Part shown: positions 8,094 through 16,908 of the stretch, one piece after another | How positions within the stretch are numbered: the stretch's first letter is position 1 | Layout: each line of letters opens with the position of its first letter | Source of the DNA: Pyxidicoccus parkwaysis | GTDB lineage: Bacteria; Myxococcota; Myxococcia; Myxococcales; Myxococcaceae | Direction of reading: 5' to 3' | Assembly: GCF_017301735.1 (NCBI RefSeq) | Contig: NZ_CP071090.1 | Location: 1,054,001 to 1,118,000, forward strand | Length of the DNA: 64,000 nucleotides | Translations under genes and position numbers: made by a program | The notes under the pieces: generated by a model | Database searches by the model: none | Seen by the model: only the letters and a program-made list of their open reading frames with translations | What the model was told of the DNA's origin: nothing

Positions 8094-8984
8094 TCACGAC
8101 TCCGCTTCCGCGCCCGTGAGGTACTGCACCACGCGCCGGGCCGCGCGGCCCGGCTTCACGCTGGCGCGGTGGTGGAGCTGCGGGTGGAACACGTGCGTGG
8201 CGCCGCCCCGGGCGAGCTTCAGTGACTTGAGCTCACCCCGTCGCAGCTCGCGTGCGGCCAGATGCTCGGGCAGCCAGCCGTAGCCCAGTCCTTCCAGGAT
8301 GGCGGCCTTCTTCGCGGCGAAGTCGTTGAGGTGCACCGTGGAGCGCGTCTCCAGCACGCCCGTGCTGAGCTGCAAGCGCGGGTCCGAGCCGCGCACGGTG
8401 AGCAGCAGGTGCTCCGCCAGCTCCTCGTCCTTCAGCGTCCCGTGCTTCTTCGCCAGCGGGTGGCTCTTGTGCGCCACCAGCACCGCCTTCAGTTCCGGCA
8501 GCCGGTACGTGCGCAGGCCCGGAATCGTGGGCGGCAGCACGGACACCATCAGGTCCGCCTCCTCGCGCACGAAGGCCGCCTCCACGCCCGCGAGGAACTC
8601 CGCGGACACATGGAAGCGCGTGCTGGCCTCTTCCGCGCGCAGCTCCTTCACCACCCGTAGCAGCGGCTCGGCCGGGAAGATGCCGTCGAAGACGATGCGC
8701 AGCGACGGCTCCCAGCCCGCGCGAATCTCCGCGCACGCCGCCTCCAGCTCACGCTCCGCGGCCAGCATCTTCCGGCAGTGCTCCAGCACGCGCTCACCCG
8801 CGGGCGTCAGCCGCGTGCGGTAGCCGCGCCTGTCGAGCAACGTCAGCTCCGTCTGCTCCTCCAGCGTGCGCAGCGCGTACAACACCGCCGTGTGTCCCTT
8901 GCGCAGCGCCGTGGCCGCCGCGGCGAAGGTTCCGTGACGGGCGAGGGCATCCAGCGCACGCGCCTGCTCCAGGGTGACATTCAT
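8094..8984 (-). CDS. LysR-family transcriptional regulator
   Basis: A 296-aa LTTR. Residues 1-60 form the winged helix-turn-helix (LEQARALDALARHGTFAAAA, ALRKGHTAVLYALRTLEEQ), followed by the linker helix and a two-lobe type-2 periplasmic-binding-fold effector domain from about residue 88 (SLRIVFDGIFPAEPLLRVVK). The first in-frame ATG before MNVTLEQ is used; 10 more codons are possible. It diverges from the outer-membrane barrel gene, and LTTRs commonly control the divergent neighbour, so control of that gene is a fair inference. The co-inducer is unknown. Confidence 0.93.
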   Translation of the reverse strand: MNVTLEQARALDALARHGTFAAAATALRKGHTAVLYALRTLEEQTELTLLDRRGYRTRLTPAGERVLEHCRKMLAAERELEAACAEIRAGWEPSLRIVFDGIFPAEPLLRVVKELRAEEASTRFHVSAEFLAGVEAAFVREEADLMVSVLPPTIPGLRTYRLPELKAVLVAHKSHPLAKKHGTLKDEELAEHLLLTVRGSDPRLQLSTGVLETRSTVHLNDFAAKKAAILEGLGYGWLPEHLAARELRRGELKSLKLARGGATHVFHPQLHHRASVKPGRAARRVVQYLTGAEAES

Positions 8985-9200
8985 GCGGACATTGTCTGCG
9001 CCCCTGACAGCCACGGGCAGGACTTTGTCAATTTTCCAGTTTCAACTGAATTGCGTGTGCAGAGGTGTAACTCTCTGTCTGGGTGCAAGAGCCTCCACCC
9101 CAGGTCGAGAATGACCGCTCGTGTTGTCACGACGCAGCGCCCCTTACGTGGATGGTTCGGGTTGTCATAAAGTGAAAGCTCACTTGTTGGGAGGGGACAT
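8985..9200. promoter_or_regulatory. Divergent intergenic region with a short palindrome
   Basis: The 216-bp gap between the LysR gene and the barrel gene must hold both promoters. At 9170-9185 there is a perfect interrupted palindrome, AAGTGA-4-TCACTT, sitting directly before the GGGAGG ribosome site of the barrel gene. It could be an operator that blocks initiation or a hairpin over the leader. I cannot identify convincing -35/-10 boxes. Confidence 0.35.
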
Positions 9201-9977
9201 ATGACGGGAAGGCTGTTTCGGGCCCTTGCAGTGGTGAGCACGCTGGCGTCCTCCGCGGTCATGGCGCAGGAGACCGAGGCGGCTGCAACGGCTCCGGCCT
9301 CGGCTGAGAAGAGCGGTTTGGAGGTCTCGTTGGCGGTCGGTTTCCAGGCGGGCGCCGGCTACGTCTACAAGAACGGCCTGCGGCTCGACGGCCAGGTGGG
9401 TGACGTGAAGCTCAGCGACACCGCCAACGGTGGCCTCGTCCTCGCGGCGGACCTGGGCTACCGCATCAACGACCATTGGTTCGTCGGCGCGTTCGGCCAG
9501 TACTCGAAGGTGCTCGTCAAGAACAACCCGTACTCGTGCCCGGATGGGTACGACTGCTCCACCAACCAGATTCGCCTTGGGCCCCAGGTGCAGTACCACT
9601 TCTCTCCGAAGGCCTCGTTCGACCCCTGGGTGGGCCTGGGCTTCGGCATCGTGCTCCTGAGCAGCAAGATCGAGGGCCCCCTGTCCATCCCCACGCCGGC
9701 GGGCACCCTCACCGGTCACCTGGCCATCGACAGCAAGCTGCGCGGTCCCGAGTACGTCAGCCTCACGGTGGGCGGTAAGTGGAACTTCGGCGACAACTTC
9801 GCCTTCGGCCCCTACCTCAACGGCACCTACGCCCGGTACACCGTGCGCGCCGGCACCACGACGGTGACGCTGCCCCCGGAGCTCGGCGGCACCTCCACGA
9901 CGTCCGACCTGGGCCCCGTGGATGACGGCCCCTACGGCCTCATCATCCTCGGCGTGCGCGGCACCTTCACCCTGTAG
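9201..9977 (+). CDS. Outer-membrane beta-barrel protein
   Basis: A 258-aa protein with a signal peptide cut after AVMAQE. The mature part alternates polar and hydrophobic residues with many Gly and aromatic residues (VGFQAGAGYVYKNGLRLDG, NDHWFVGAFGQYSKVLV, PWVGLGFGIVLLSSK, FGPYLNGTYARYTV) and ends in a strand closing on a C-terminal Leu (LIILGVRGTFTL). This is the pattern of a small eight-stranded porin-like barrel. One Cys pair (CPDGYDC) sits in a predicted external loop. The start is preceded by GGGAGG. Function is not evident: it may be a channel or structural protein; regulation by the divergent LysR gene is possible. Confidence 0.82.
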   Translation: MTGRLFRALAVVSTLASSAVMAQETEAAATAPASAEKSGLEVSLAVGFQAGAGYVYKNGLRLDGQVGDVKLSDTANGGLVLAADLGYRINDHWFVGAFGQYSKVLVKNNPYSCPDGYDCSTNQIRLGPQVQYHFSPKASFDPWVGLGFGIVLLSSKIEGPLSIPTPAGTLTGHLAIDSKLRGPEYVSLTVGGKWNFGDNFAFGPYLNGTYARYTVRAGTTTVTLPPELGGTSTTSDLGPVDDGPYGLIILGVRGTFTL

Positions 9978-10357
9978 TAACGGACCGGGGCCGCGCCACC
10001 ACACGCGGCCCTGGCGTGACACGGAAGGCCTCGCGCCTTCCGTGTCGCCTCCCTCGCGGGCCTGAACCGCGCTCTCGGCCTTCCGCCGGTCTCCGAGCGC
10101 TTCCTGGCCGCAACCGCGTTGCAATCATCCTCTCATTGCGTGTCGCACCGGTTGACGGTCCGCTCGTACACGCCTGGCCGCCACGCTCGACTCCCATCCC
10201 GGTGACGGCACGCGGGGGCTGACGGAGGACTCTCGGACGATGGTGCCTCCGGCGCGGTGACATCTCTCGGCTCCAGAGGCCCGGCCGAGTGTCGTGCGCG
10301 CCACGTCGCGAGGCACGCATCGGCCCGGTGTCGCGCGGGAGGTGTAGCTTTGGTGGC
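9978..10357. other. Gene-free interval of 380 bp
   Basis: No reading frame here has support. It contains the hairpin described at 10018-10046 after the barrel gene. The last 60 bases hold the leader of the isomerase gene. I see no other structure or repeat. Confidence 0.5.
10018..10046 (+). terminator. Hairpin downstream of the barrel gene
   Basis: A perfect 12-bp stem, GACACGGAAGGC paired with GCCTTCCGTGTC, with a 5-base loop, 41 bases after the stop. No T-run follows, so it may be a weak terminator or an mRNA 3'-end stabiliser. Confidence 0.55.
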
Positions 10358-11074
10358 ATGAGCAGCCACTCCGACGCCAACGACACCGCCCGTTTGAAGC
10401 GCGAGGCCGCCACGTGGGCGGTGGACGCTTTCTTCCGCTCGAGCATGGTGGTGGGCCTGGGCACGGGCAGCACCGCCGCGTTCGCCGTGCAGCGGCTGGC
10501 GGAATCGCGCGCGCAGGGCCGGCTCGTGGACGTGCGCGCCGTGCCCACGTCGCGCGAGACGGAAGCGCTGGCGCGCGGGCTGGGCGTGCCCCTCACCACG
10601 CTGGATGAGGACCCGGTGGTGGACGTCACCGTGGACGGGGCGGACGAGGTGGCCCCGGACCTGTCCCTCATCAAGGGCGGAGGCGGCGCGCTGCTGCGGG
10701 AGAAGATTGTCGCGCAGGCCAGCCGCCGCCTCGTCATCATCGTGGACGCGGGCAAGCTGTCGCCGAGGCTCGGCACCCGCTGGCCCCTGCCGGTGGAGGT
10801 GCTGCCCTTCGGCTGGCGCTCCCAGTCCCTCTTCCTGGAGTCGCTCGGCGCCAGCGTCGCCGTGCGCCGCGACGAGCGCGGCGAGCCCTTCCTCACCGAC
10901 CAGGGCAACCTCGTCCTCGACTGCGACTTCGGCCCCATCGACCACCCCGAGGAACTGGCCGCGCGCCTCGGCTCACGCGCGGGCGTGGTGGGCCATGGCC
11001 TGTTCCTCGGGCTCACCACGGACCTCGTGGTGGCTGGCTCCAACGGCGTGGAGCACCGCACGCGCCCGACTTGA
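10358..11074 (+). CDS. rpiA: Ribose-5-phosphate isomerase A
   Basis: A 238-aa enzyme interconverting ribose-5-phosphate and ribulose-5-phosphate in the pentose phosphate pathway. Signature segments are intact: VGLGTGSTAAF (phosphate loop), TVDGADEVAPD with the catalytic Asp, and LIKGGGGALLREKIVAQAS with the active-site Lys and Glu. Length is slightly above the E. coli enzyme (219 aa). No operon partners are visible: it is flanked by more than 300 bases on each side, so it probably has its own promoter. Start ATG chosen at the conserved N-terminus; GGGAGG lies about 19 bases upstream and a closer TGGTGG precedes it. Confidence 0.95.
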   Translation: MSSHSDANDTARLKREAATWAVDAFFRSSMVVGLGTGSTAAFAVQRLAESRAQGRLVDVRAVPTSRETEALARGLGVPLTTLDEDPVVDVTVDGADEVAPDLSLIKGGGGALLREKIVAQASRRLVIIVDAGKLSPRLGTRWPLPVEVLPFGWRSQSLFLESLGASVAVRRDERGEPFLTDQGNLVLDCDFGPIDHPEELAARLGSRAGVVGHGLFLGLTTDLVVAGSNGVEHRTRPT

Positions 11075-11388
11075 GCCGCGAGCGTTGAGCCACGCCCGCC
11101 CGCCTGCTCCACGAGCCGGCGGCCTCACCTCCTTTCGCAACGGAGGTGCAAGTGGGTGGCTGTGGCAGGTGCGAGGTCCGTAAATCTCGGACTCCAAGAA
11201 CAAGTCCGCTGCTCGCCCACCAGCGGGGACGAAATGGGTCAGTGAAGCTGCAATGCGCGCAGCCCGCACGGGCAGCCACGAAATCCTGACCAGCCGCGAC
11301 GGGGGGAGCGGTTAGAGTTGCCAGCGCGTCGGTGCTCCAGAGGGGGTTTTCTGGGAGTCGCTGTCGCGGGTCCGAGGGTGCCTTTCGT
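11075..11388. other. Gene-free interval of 314 bp
   Basis: No supported gene. A 7-bp stem, CACCTCC and GGAGGTG (11126-11148), lies about 50 bases after the isomerase stop and could end transcription weakly. The rest presumably carries the promoter of the DUF1588 gene. Confidence 0.45.
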
Positions 11389-12996
11389 ATGCGAATCGTT
11401 CGTTTCTGCGTTCCCGCGGCGCTGCTGCTAGCGGCCGCCTCCTGCTCCAGCGAAAAGCCCGGGGCCGAGAAGGAGCCTCCGGAGGTCTCGGATGCGTCCT
11501 CGGCCCGTGTGCGGCGCCTGACACGCGTGGAGTATGACAACAGCCTGGCCGCCGTCGTCCCGGGGATGCCCTCGCTGAGCGGCACCTTCGCCCCCGAGGA
11601 CACCATCCTCGGGTTCAGCACGCATGACCGGCTCCAGGTGACGTCGCTCCTCGCGGACCAGATGGACAACGCCGCGCAGAACGCGGCCATCTACGCCCGG
11701 AGCCAGCTCAAGGTCCATGACAAGTGCCCGGCGGACGCGAACGAGGAGAAGTGCACGACGGAGTTCTTCTTCACGGTGGCGAGCAAGGCCTTCCGCCGCC
11801 CCCTGACGGACGACGACAAGGCGGCGCTGGTCGACTTCTGGCGCGAGACGCGCAAGACGGCGGACCCGCAGACCGCGCATCAAATCTTCCTGCAGGGCCT
11901 CTTCTCCTCGGCCTCCTTCCTGTACCGCACGGAGCTGGGCGCGCCGGGTGAGGGCGCCAATCAGGTGGTGCGGCTGACGCCGTACGAGGTGGCCTCGGCC
12001 ATCTCCTACGCCATCACCGCCGCCCCGCCGGACGCGGAGCTGCTCGCCGCGGCGGACGCGGACGCGCTCAAGACGGCGGACCAGCGCGAGGCCCAGGCGC
12101 GCCGGCTGATGGCCACCCCGGCCGCGCAGAAGCGCCTCGCCCACTTCATCCGCGAGTGGCTGGGCATCACCGGCCTCGCCAACCTCAACAAGAACAACCA
12201 GGTGTTCCCCGCCTTCAGCGCGGCGTTCAAGGACTCCAGCCAGTCCGAGACGCGTGCCTTCATCGACCATGTGATTGCCAATGAGGGCGGCTCCGTGAAG
12301 GAGCTCTTGAGCGCGGACTACACCTTCGCGGACGGCCGCATGTCGGCGTTCTACGGCACCACCAGCACGCCCAACGGCGTCATCGGCAGGGTGCCGCTGC
12401 CGGCGGACCGCGCGGGCATCCTCACCGAGGCCAGCGTGCTGGCCACCTACGCGCTGTTCGACTCCAGCTCGCCCATCCGCCGCGGCAAGTTCGTGCTCAC
12501 GCGCCTGATGTGCCGCACGGTGCCGCCGCCGCCGGCCTCCATCGTCATCATCCCCCCCGCGCCCGCGGCGGACTCCACCACCCGCGCCCGCTTCGCCGCG
12601 CACACCAACAACCCCACCTGCGCCACCTGCCACCGGACCCTGGACCCCATCGGCTTCGGCTTCGAGAACTTCGACGGCCTGGGCAAGTCCCGCACCATGG
12701 AGAACGGCATCAAGGTGGACGCCAGCGGCTCGGTGGAGCACTCCAGCGGCACCTTCAGCTTCACCGGCGGCGCCGAGCTGGCGCGCTTCCTCGCCACCAG
12801 CGAGGACGTGGCCAACTGCGTGCCGCTGCAGGTCTTCCGCTACGCCATGGGCCGTGACGAGGACACCTTCGATGAGCCGGTGCTCGCCGACATGCGCGCG
12901 GCCTTCAAGGCCAACCCGCGCCTGCAGCTCGGGGATGCGTTCGTCAGCCTCGTGCGCTCTCCCTACTTCGTCAACCGGCGCACCCTTTCCCCGTGA
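11389..12996 (+). CDS. DUF1592/DUF1588/DUF1585 lipoprotein with a c-type haem motif
   Basis: A 535-aa exported lipoprotein (signal peptide ending LLAAASCSS). Family modules in order: the N-terminal RRLTRVEYDNSL block, FRRPLTDDDKAALVDFW (DUF1595-like), IFLQGLFSSASFLYRTELG (DUF1592), AGILTEASVLATYALFDSSS with RRGKFVLTRLMC (DUF1588), and a C-terminal DUF1585 block (GDAFVSLVRSPYFVNRR). CATCH at residues 411-415, followed by RTLDPIGFGFENFD, is a CxxCH haem c attachment site. The family is abundant in planctomycetes and myxobacteria and is always paired with a DUF1552 gene; its reaction is not established. Stop and the next start overlap (GTGA), so the pair is co-translated. Confidence 0.9.
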   Translation: MRIVRFCVPAALLLAAASCSSEKPGAEKEPPEVSDASSARVRRLTRVEYDNSLAAVVPGMPSLSGTFAPEDTILGFSTHDRLQVTSLLADQMDNAAQNAAIYARSQLKVHDKCPADANEEKCTTEFFFTVASKAFRRPLTDDDKAALVDFWRETRKTADPQTAHQIFLQGLFSSASFLYRTELGAPGEGANQVVRLTPYEVASAISYAITAAPPDAELLAAADADALKTADQREAQARRLMATPAAQKRLAHFIREWLGITGLANLNKNNQVFPAFSAAFKDSSQSETRAFIDHVIANEGGSVKELLSADYTFADGRMSAFYGTTSTPNGVIGRVPLPADRAGILTEASVLATYALFDSSSPIRRGKFVLTRLMCRTVPPPPASIVIIPPAPAADSTTRARFAAHTNNPTCATCHRTLDPIGFGFENFDGLGKSRTMENGIKVDASGSVEHSSGTFSFTGGAELARFLATSEDVANCVPLQVFRYAMGRDEDTFDEPVLADMRAAFKANPRLQLGDAFVSLVRSPYFVNRRTLSP

Positions 12997-14453
12997 GTCG
13001 CCCCATGCTCCGCCAACTCTCCCGACGAAACCTGCTCAAGCTGCTGGGCGGCTCGGCCGCGGCGCTCCCGCTGGCCAACCTCCTCGGCACGTCCGACGCG
13101 CACGCCCAGACGACGGCGCCCCCGCTGCGCTTCGTGGCCATCTTCACGCCCCACGGGTGCCTCCCGGAGTTCTGGAACCCGCAGGGCGGCGAGACGGACT
13201 TCAGCCTCGAGTTCGACAACTCCATGCTGTTGCCGCTCAACGCGCACCGCTCCAAGCTGCTGGTGGTGGACGGCCTGGACTACCGGGTGCTGTACGAGCA
13301 CGGCCTCACCGGCCACGAGGGCGCGCCCGTCACCTTCCTCACCGGCAGCAAGGTCAACACCGCCAGCGGTGACGACCTGCCGGAGAGCGCCTCGCTGGAC
13401 CAGGTGCTGGGCAACGCCATCGGCGGCGCCACCAAGTTCCGCTCCCTGCAGCTCAACGCGTGGGAGCAGTTCGGCGGCCAGCACGTCTACAACAGCATCA
13501 GCTTCACGGCGAACGGCTCGCGCGTGCCCTTCGAGCGAGACCCGGCCGCCGTCTACCAGCGCCTCTTCGGCAACGCGCCCCCGCCCGCCGCGGACCCGGT
13601 GGACGCCGAGAAGATGCTGGCCCGCCGCCGCAGCCTGCTGAACTTCCTCACCAAGGACGCCACGCGCCTGCGCGACAGGCTCGCGGGCGACGAGCGCCAC
13701 AAGCTGGAGGCGCACCTGGAGGCGCTCGCGGACATCGAGCGGCGCATCGGCTCGCTCGGCACGAGCAGCCCCTCGCCCACCCCCACCACGCCCGCGCCCA
13801 CGTCGGAGGCGTGCAGCGGGGAGGGCGGCGTCATCCCGCCGGCCTACGGCCTGGGAGAGCTGGGCAACCTCAACCGGCTGCCCGAGCTGACGAAGCTGCA
13901 CATGGACATGATTGCCCGCGCCTTCGCGTGTGACTTGACGCGCGTGGTGACCATGACCATCTCCGCGCCGTCCATGCCGTGGATCAGCATCACGGAGGAC
14001 GTGCACAACGACCTGGCGCACCGCCTGGACGTCACCACCGAGCCCTTGCGCACGCAGATTCGCACCAAGATGGTGACGGTGCAGCGCTGGTACGCGGAGC
14101 AGGTGGCGTACCTCATGACGCAGCTGGCGGCCATTCCGGAGGGCAGCGGCACCGCCCTGGACAACACGCTCATCCTCTGGGGCAACGAGTTGGGCGACGC
14201 GGCGGGCCACATGAACGTGCGCGTGCCCACGGTGCTCGCGGGCGGCGCGGGTGGCCGCTTCCGCATGGGCCGCTTCATCCACGCGCGTCCGGCGGGCTCC
14301 AACCCCCTGTCCGGCTGGGCCGGCCCCGGCACGCCGCTGCCGACCGCGGTGGCGCACAACAAGCTGCTCGTCTCCATCGCCCAGGCCTTCGGCGTGAATG
14401 TGAATACGTTCGGCCACCCGGACTACACCGGGCCGCTGTCCGGGCTGACCTGA
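12993..14453 (+). CDS. Tat-exported DUF1552 protein
   Basis: A protein of about 486 aa, partner of the upstream DUF1588 haem protein. The N-terminus has a twin-Arg signal (SRRNLLKLLGGSAAALPLAN) and cleaves near SDAHAQ, so it is folded, probably with a cofactor, before export. Characteristic DUF1552 stretches are FVAIFTPHGCLPEFWNPQGG, GHEGAPVTFLTGSKV, SASLDQVLGNAIGG and TLILWGNELGDAAGHMN. The fold is thought to relate to sulfatase/alkaline-phosphatase-like (DUF1501) proteins. Function unknown. GTG overlapping the upstream TGA is given as start; an ATG 12 bases further in is equally good. A strong terminator follows the stop. Confidence 0.9.
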   Translation: MSRPMLRQLSRRNLLKLLGGSAAALPLANLLGTSDAHAQTTAPPLRFVAIFTPHGCLPEFWNPQGGETDFSLEFDNSMLLPLNAHRSKLLVVDGLDYRVLYEHGLTGHEGAPVTFLTGSKVNTASGDDLPESASLDQVLGNAIGGATKFRSLQLNAWEQFGGQHVYNSISFTANGSRVPFERDPAAVYQRLFGNAPPPAADPVDAEKMLARRRSLLNFLTKDATRLRDRLAGDERHKLEAHLEALADIERRIGSLGTSSPSPTPTTPAPTSEACSGEGGVIPPAYGLGELGNLNRLPELTKLHMDMIARAFACDLTRVVTMTISAPSMPWISITEDVHNDLAHRLDVTTEPLRTQIRTKMVTVQRWYAEQVAYLMTQLAAIPEGSGTALDNTLILWGNELGDAAGHMNVRVPTVLAGGAGGRFRMGRFIHARPAGSNPLSGWAGPGTPLPTAVAHNKLLVSIAQAFGVNVNTFGHPDYTGPLSGLT

Positions 14454-14476
14454 GCGAAGCCCAACCCCAAAACGAC

Positions 14477-14518
14477 GAAGCGGGACGCCCGGTGCCGTGG
14501 GCGTCCCGCTTCTGTTTT
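14477..14518. terminator. Strong bidirectional intrinsic terminator
   Basis: A perfect 14-bp stem, GAAGCGGGACGCCC with its complement, closes an 8-base loop and is followed by TGTTTT. It lies between two convergent genes (DUF1552 and the pectinacetylesterase-like gene) and can serve both. Confidence 0.9.
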
Positions 14519-14546
14519 CAGGCCACGTCAACCGGCGTGACGGGGA

Positions 14547-15857
14547 CTACCCGCCGAGCGCGCCATTGATGAGCGGCGCGACAATCTGCATGCCGGGGTC
14601 CTGGTCGTTGTAGCCGTTGGCGGGCTCGTAGATGCGGACGCGCTGGTTGTCGTTGATCCACCGCGTGAGGAACTTGTCCATGCCGACGAACTCGCTGTAG
14701 CACTTGTACGTCTGGCTCTGGGGGAACTCGAGGTACTCGTACCAGTACCGCTTCTTCTCCATCTGCTGGCAGGCGTGCGCGCCCATGAAGGTGATGATGG
14801 TGCTGCAGTGGCTGGCGTTGATCTGCCGGCTGTAGGGGATGAAGTAGCTGAAGTTGTTGTAGAGGTTCAGCTGCTGCACCAGCTTGTCCTGGTCCTCCTT
14901 CCAGTAGGCATGCACGGACGCCTCGTCGTTGGGCGTCATGAAGCGCTCATAGGAGAAGCGCGAGTAGTTGTAGTCGCGCGTGTAGCCCGTGTACGCGAGC
15001 TGGTCGTTGGGGAACTCCGTGGCCACCATCTTGTTGATGGTGCCGAAGTCATTGATGTTGAACGTGGCCGGCAGCAGGCCGAACACCGAGTCCAGGTTCC
15101 ACGACGAGCGAATCTTGTCGTGCAGCGGGCGCGAGCGGGACGTGGTGGTCGCCGCGGGGAAGATGGGGCCGGAGTCGTTGAGCAGGTAGCCGCGCGCCGG
15201 GTTGATGGCCTTGCGCACGAAGTAGTAGCCGGCCGACGTCGCCGTGCCGCCCGCGCTGTAGCCCGTCATCAGGAACTTCTGCACGCTGGGGAACTGCGTC
15301 TTCGCCCAGTTCGCCACCGCCGTCGTGTTGGTGTAGCCGTTGTGGTACCAGGTGAGCGGCGGGTTCGCCCCCGTCGGGTCCGTGTACGTCTTCACGTTGT
15401 TGCCGATGTGCACGTCGCCCGTGCAGTACGGCATGTAGACGATGTTCCAGTCCTTGGTGACCAGGTCCGTGCGGCTGCGCAGCGGCAGGCCCGGGTCCGC
15501 GCCGTTGACGATGGGCGACACGTACTTCGCGGTGAACTGGGTGATGTAGTCGTCGCTGATGCCGTTGGGGTTGGCCGCGCCCAGGATGCCCGCGCGCCCG
15601 CTACAGGTGTCGTAGTCCCAGCACGCACCGCCGCCCTCGAGCAGCATCAGCAGGTTGGGCGAGCTCGTGCGGCGCACGTAGAACTTGTACTGCGAGCCGT
15701 TGCCACACTTCGTCCCGGGGAGCTCCACCTTCTCCCAGTTGTAGTTGTTGCCACCGTCCACCAGCACGCTGACGATGGCGGAGACAATGACTTCCGCGCG
15801 GGCCATGCCAGGCACCAGCGCAATGGCCATCAAACAGGCCAGGAGTAGGCGCTTCAT
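14547..15857 (-). CDS. Secreted pectinacetylesterase/Notum-family hydrolase
   Basis: A 436-aa protein with a signal peptide ([18 protein letters not shown]). Family hallmarks: [16 protein letters not shown] (oxyanion region), [17 protein letters not shown], the nucleophile elbow [18 protein letters not shown] with Ser201, and [12 protein letters not shown]. The late His is probably in [16 protein letters not shown]. Members remove acetyl or acyl groups from pectin or from lipidated proteins; in soil predators they are usually exported esterases of uncertain substrate. It stands alone between a terminator and a region with a 10-bp palindrome (TGCAATTGCA, 15899-15908) upstream of the start. A GGAGG-like GGAGGTCCC lies before the ATG. 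Confidence 0.88.
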   Translation of the reverse strand: MKRLLLACLMAIALVPGMARAEVIVSAIVSVLVDGGNNYNWEKVELPGTKCGNGSQYKFYVRRTSSPNLLMLLEGGGACWDYDTCSGRAGILGAANPNGISDDYITQFTAKYVSPIVNGADPGLPLRSRTDLVTKDWNIVYMPYCTGDVHIGNNVKTYTDPTGANPPLTWYHNGYTNTTAVANWAKTQFPSVQKFLMTGYSAGGTATSAGYYFVRKAINPARGYLLNDSGPIFPAATTTSRSRPLHDKIRSSWNLDSVFGLLPATFNINDFGTINKMVATEFPNDQLAYTGYTRDYNYSRFSYERFMTPNDEASVHAYWKEDQDKLVQQLNLYNNFSYFIPYSRQINASHCSTIITFMGAHACQQMEKKRYWYEYLEFPQSQTYKCYSEFVGMDKFLTRWINDNQRVRIYEPANGYNDQDPGMQIVAPLINGALGG

Positions 15858-16048
15858 TCAGGGACCTCCGGGTTTAGGGGGAATCCGAGTCTATACAATG
15901 CAATTGCAACTGTGTCAGTGCCTTTGTCCCTGTTTCATGTTTCAGTCATCCCGAAGGCTGTGATGCATTGCGGCAAAGACAGTGATTGCGCAGTGCGTTG
16001 GAGATGCGGGTTTGCCTCATGCGCGCGGCGCGCGGTATTCGGAGCGTC

Positions 16049-16741
16049 ATGGCCGTGAATGCTCGGTGGAAGGGCCTCCCGTGGCTGGTGGCGGCGGGAG
16101 TCGTCGTGGGGCTCGTCGTCCTCGGCGTCGCGCTCCTGAAGTGCCCGGAGCGCGTCGCCGCGCCCGGGGCCTCGCCTCCGTCGGCCGCCGCGCCCGCGGC
16201 GCCCGCCGCGCCGGTGGCGGACTCCGCGCCGGCCGCGACGCCTCCCGAGCCCTCGAAGCCCGCGGCCGGAGCGATGGCGGCGTACCTGCCCCCGCCTCCG
16301 TCCGTGCCGGCCGACCAGGAGCCGCAAGTGCACCCGGTGGACCTGAAGGCGCTGCGCGCGAAGCTGCCGGACAACCTCTACTGGACGGTGGCCGCGCCCA
16401 CGGAGGACCCGCAGGTGCTGAAGCAGCGCGACGAGGACTCGCGCCGGTGGAACGACGTCTACGGCAAGGTGCTGTCCGGCACGGCCACCGAGGAGGAGAT
16501 TCGCCAGTACTACTCGCACCGGCGCCAGGTGTCCGAGGACATGATGGCCTTCGCCAACACCGTGCTCGCGGACTACGGCGACCGGCTCCCCGAGCAGGAG
16601 CGCGGCCTGTACGAGTTGAGCGTCGACATGCATCGCACGCGGCTGGCGGAACTGCCGCGCCAGGAGCAGGAGGCCTTCGCGCGGCGGCAGGAGCAGGAGC
16701 GGCGCCGCGAGGCCTGGCGTCAGGGCCGGCAGCAGCCCTGA
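16049..16741 (+). CDS. Membrane-anchored hypothetical protein
   Basis: Not recognised as a named family. The 230-aa product has one N-terminal membrane segment (LPWLVAAGVVVGLVVLGVAL), an Ala/Pro-rich linker (residues about 35-80) and a helical, charged domain (VHPVDLKALRAKLPDNLYW, DEDSRRWNDVYGKVLSGTAT, EEIRQYYSHRRQVSEDMM) ending in a Gln/Arg-rich coil (EQEAFARRQEQERRREAW). It is probably inner-membrane anchored with a periplasmic coiled part. The internal ATG is used because the preceding in-frame stretch is not conserved-looking. It could be a signal-transduction or envelope protein; no function is claimed. Confidence 0.7.
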   Translation: MAVNARWKGLPWLVAAGVVVGLVVLGVALLKCPERVAAPGASPPSAAAPAAPAAPVADSAPAATPPEPSKPAAGAMAAYLPPPPSVPADQEPQVHPVDLKALRAKLPDNLYWTVAAPTEDPQVLKQRDEDSRRWNDVYGKVLSGTATEEEIRQYYSHRRQVSEDMMAFANTVLADYGDRLPEQERGLYELSVDMHRTRLAELPRQEQEAFARRQEQERRREAWRQGRQQP

Positions 16742-16908
16742 GCATGCGTGTCTTCACGCGGGGTGTGACGCGCTGACGGAGGGACGGCCCGTCCGTCCGC
16801 CCGTGTCCCTGCCCACCCAGGCGCAGGAGTGTTGGGTGTCGAGCAGAATCGCGGCGGGCGGGAGTGGGGCGTGCGGGAGGGAAATGTTAAGCGTTTGAAA
16901 CGAACGCC

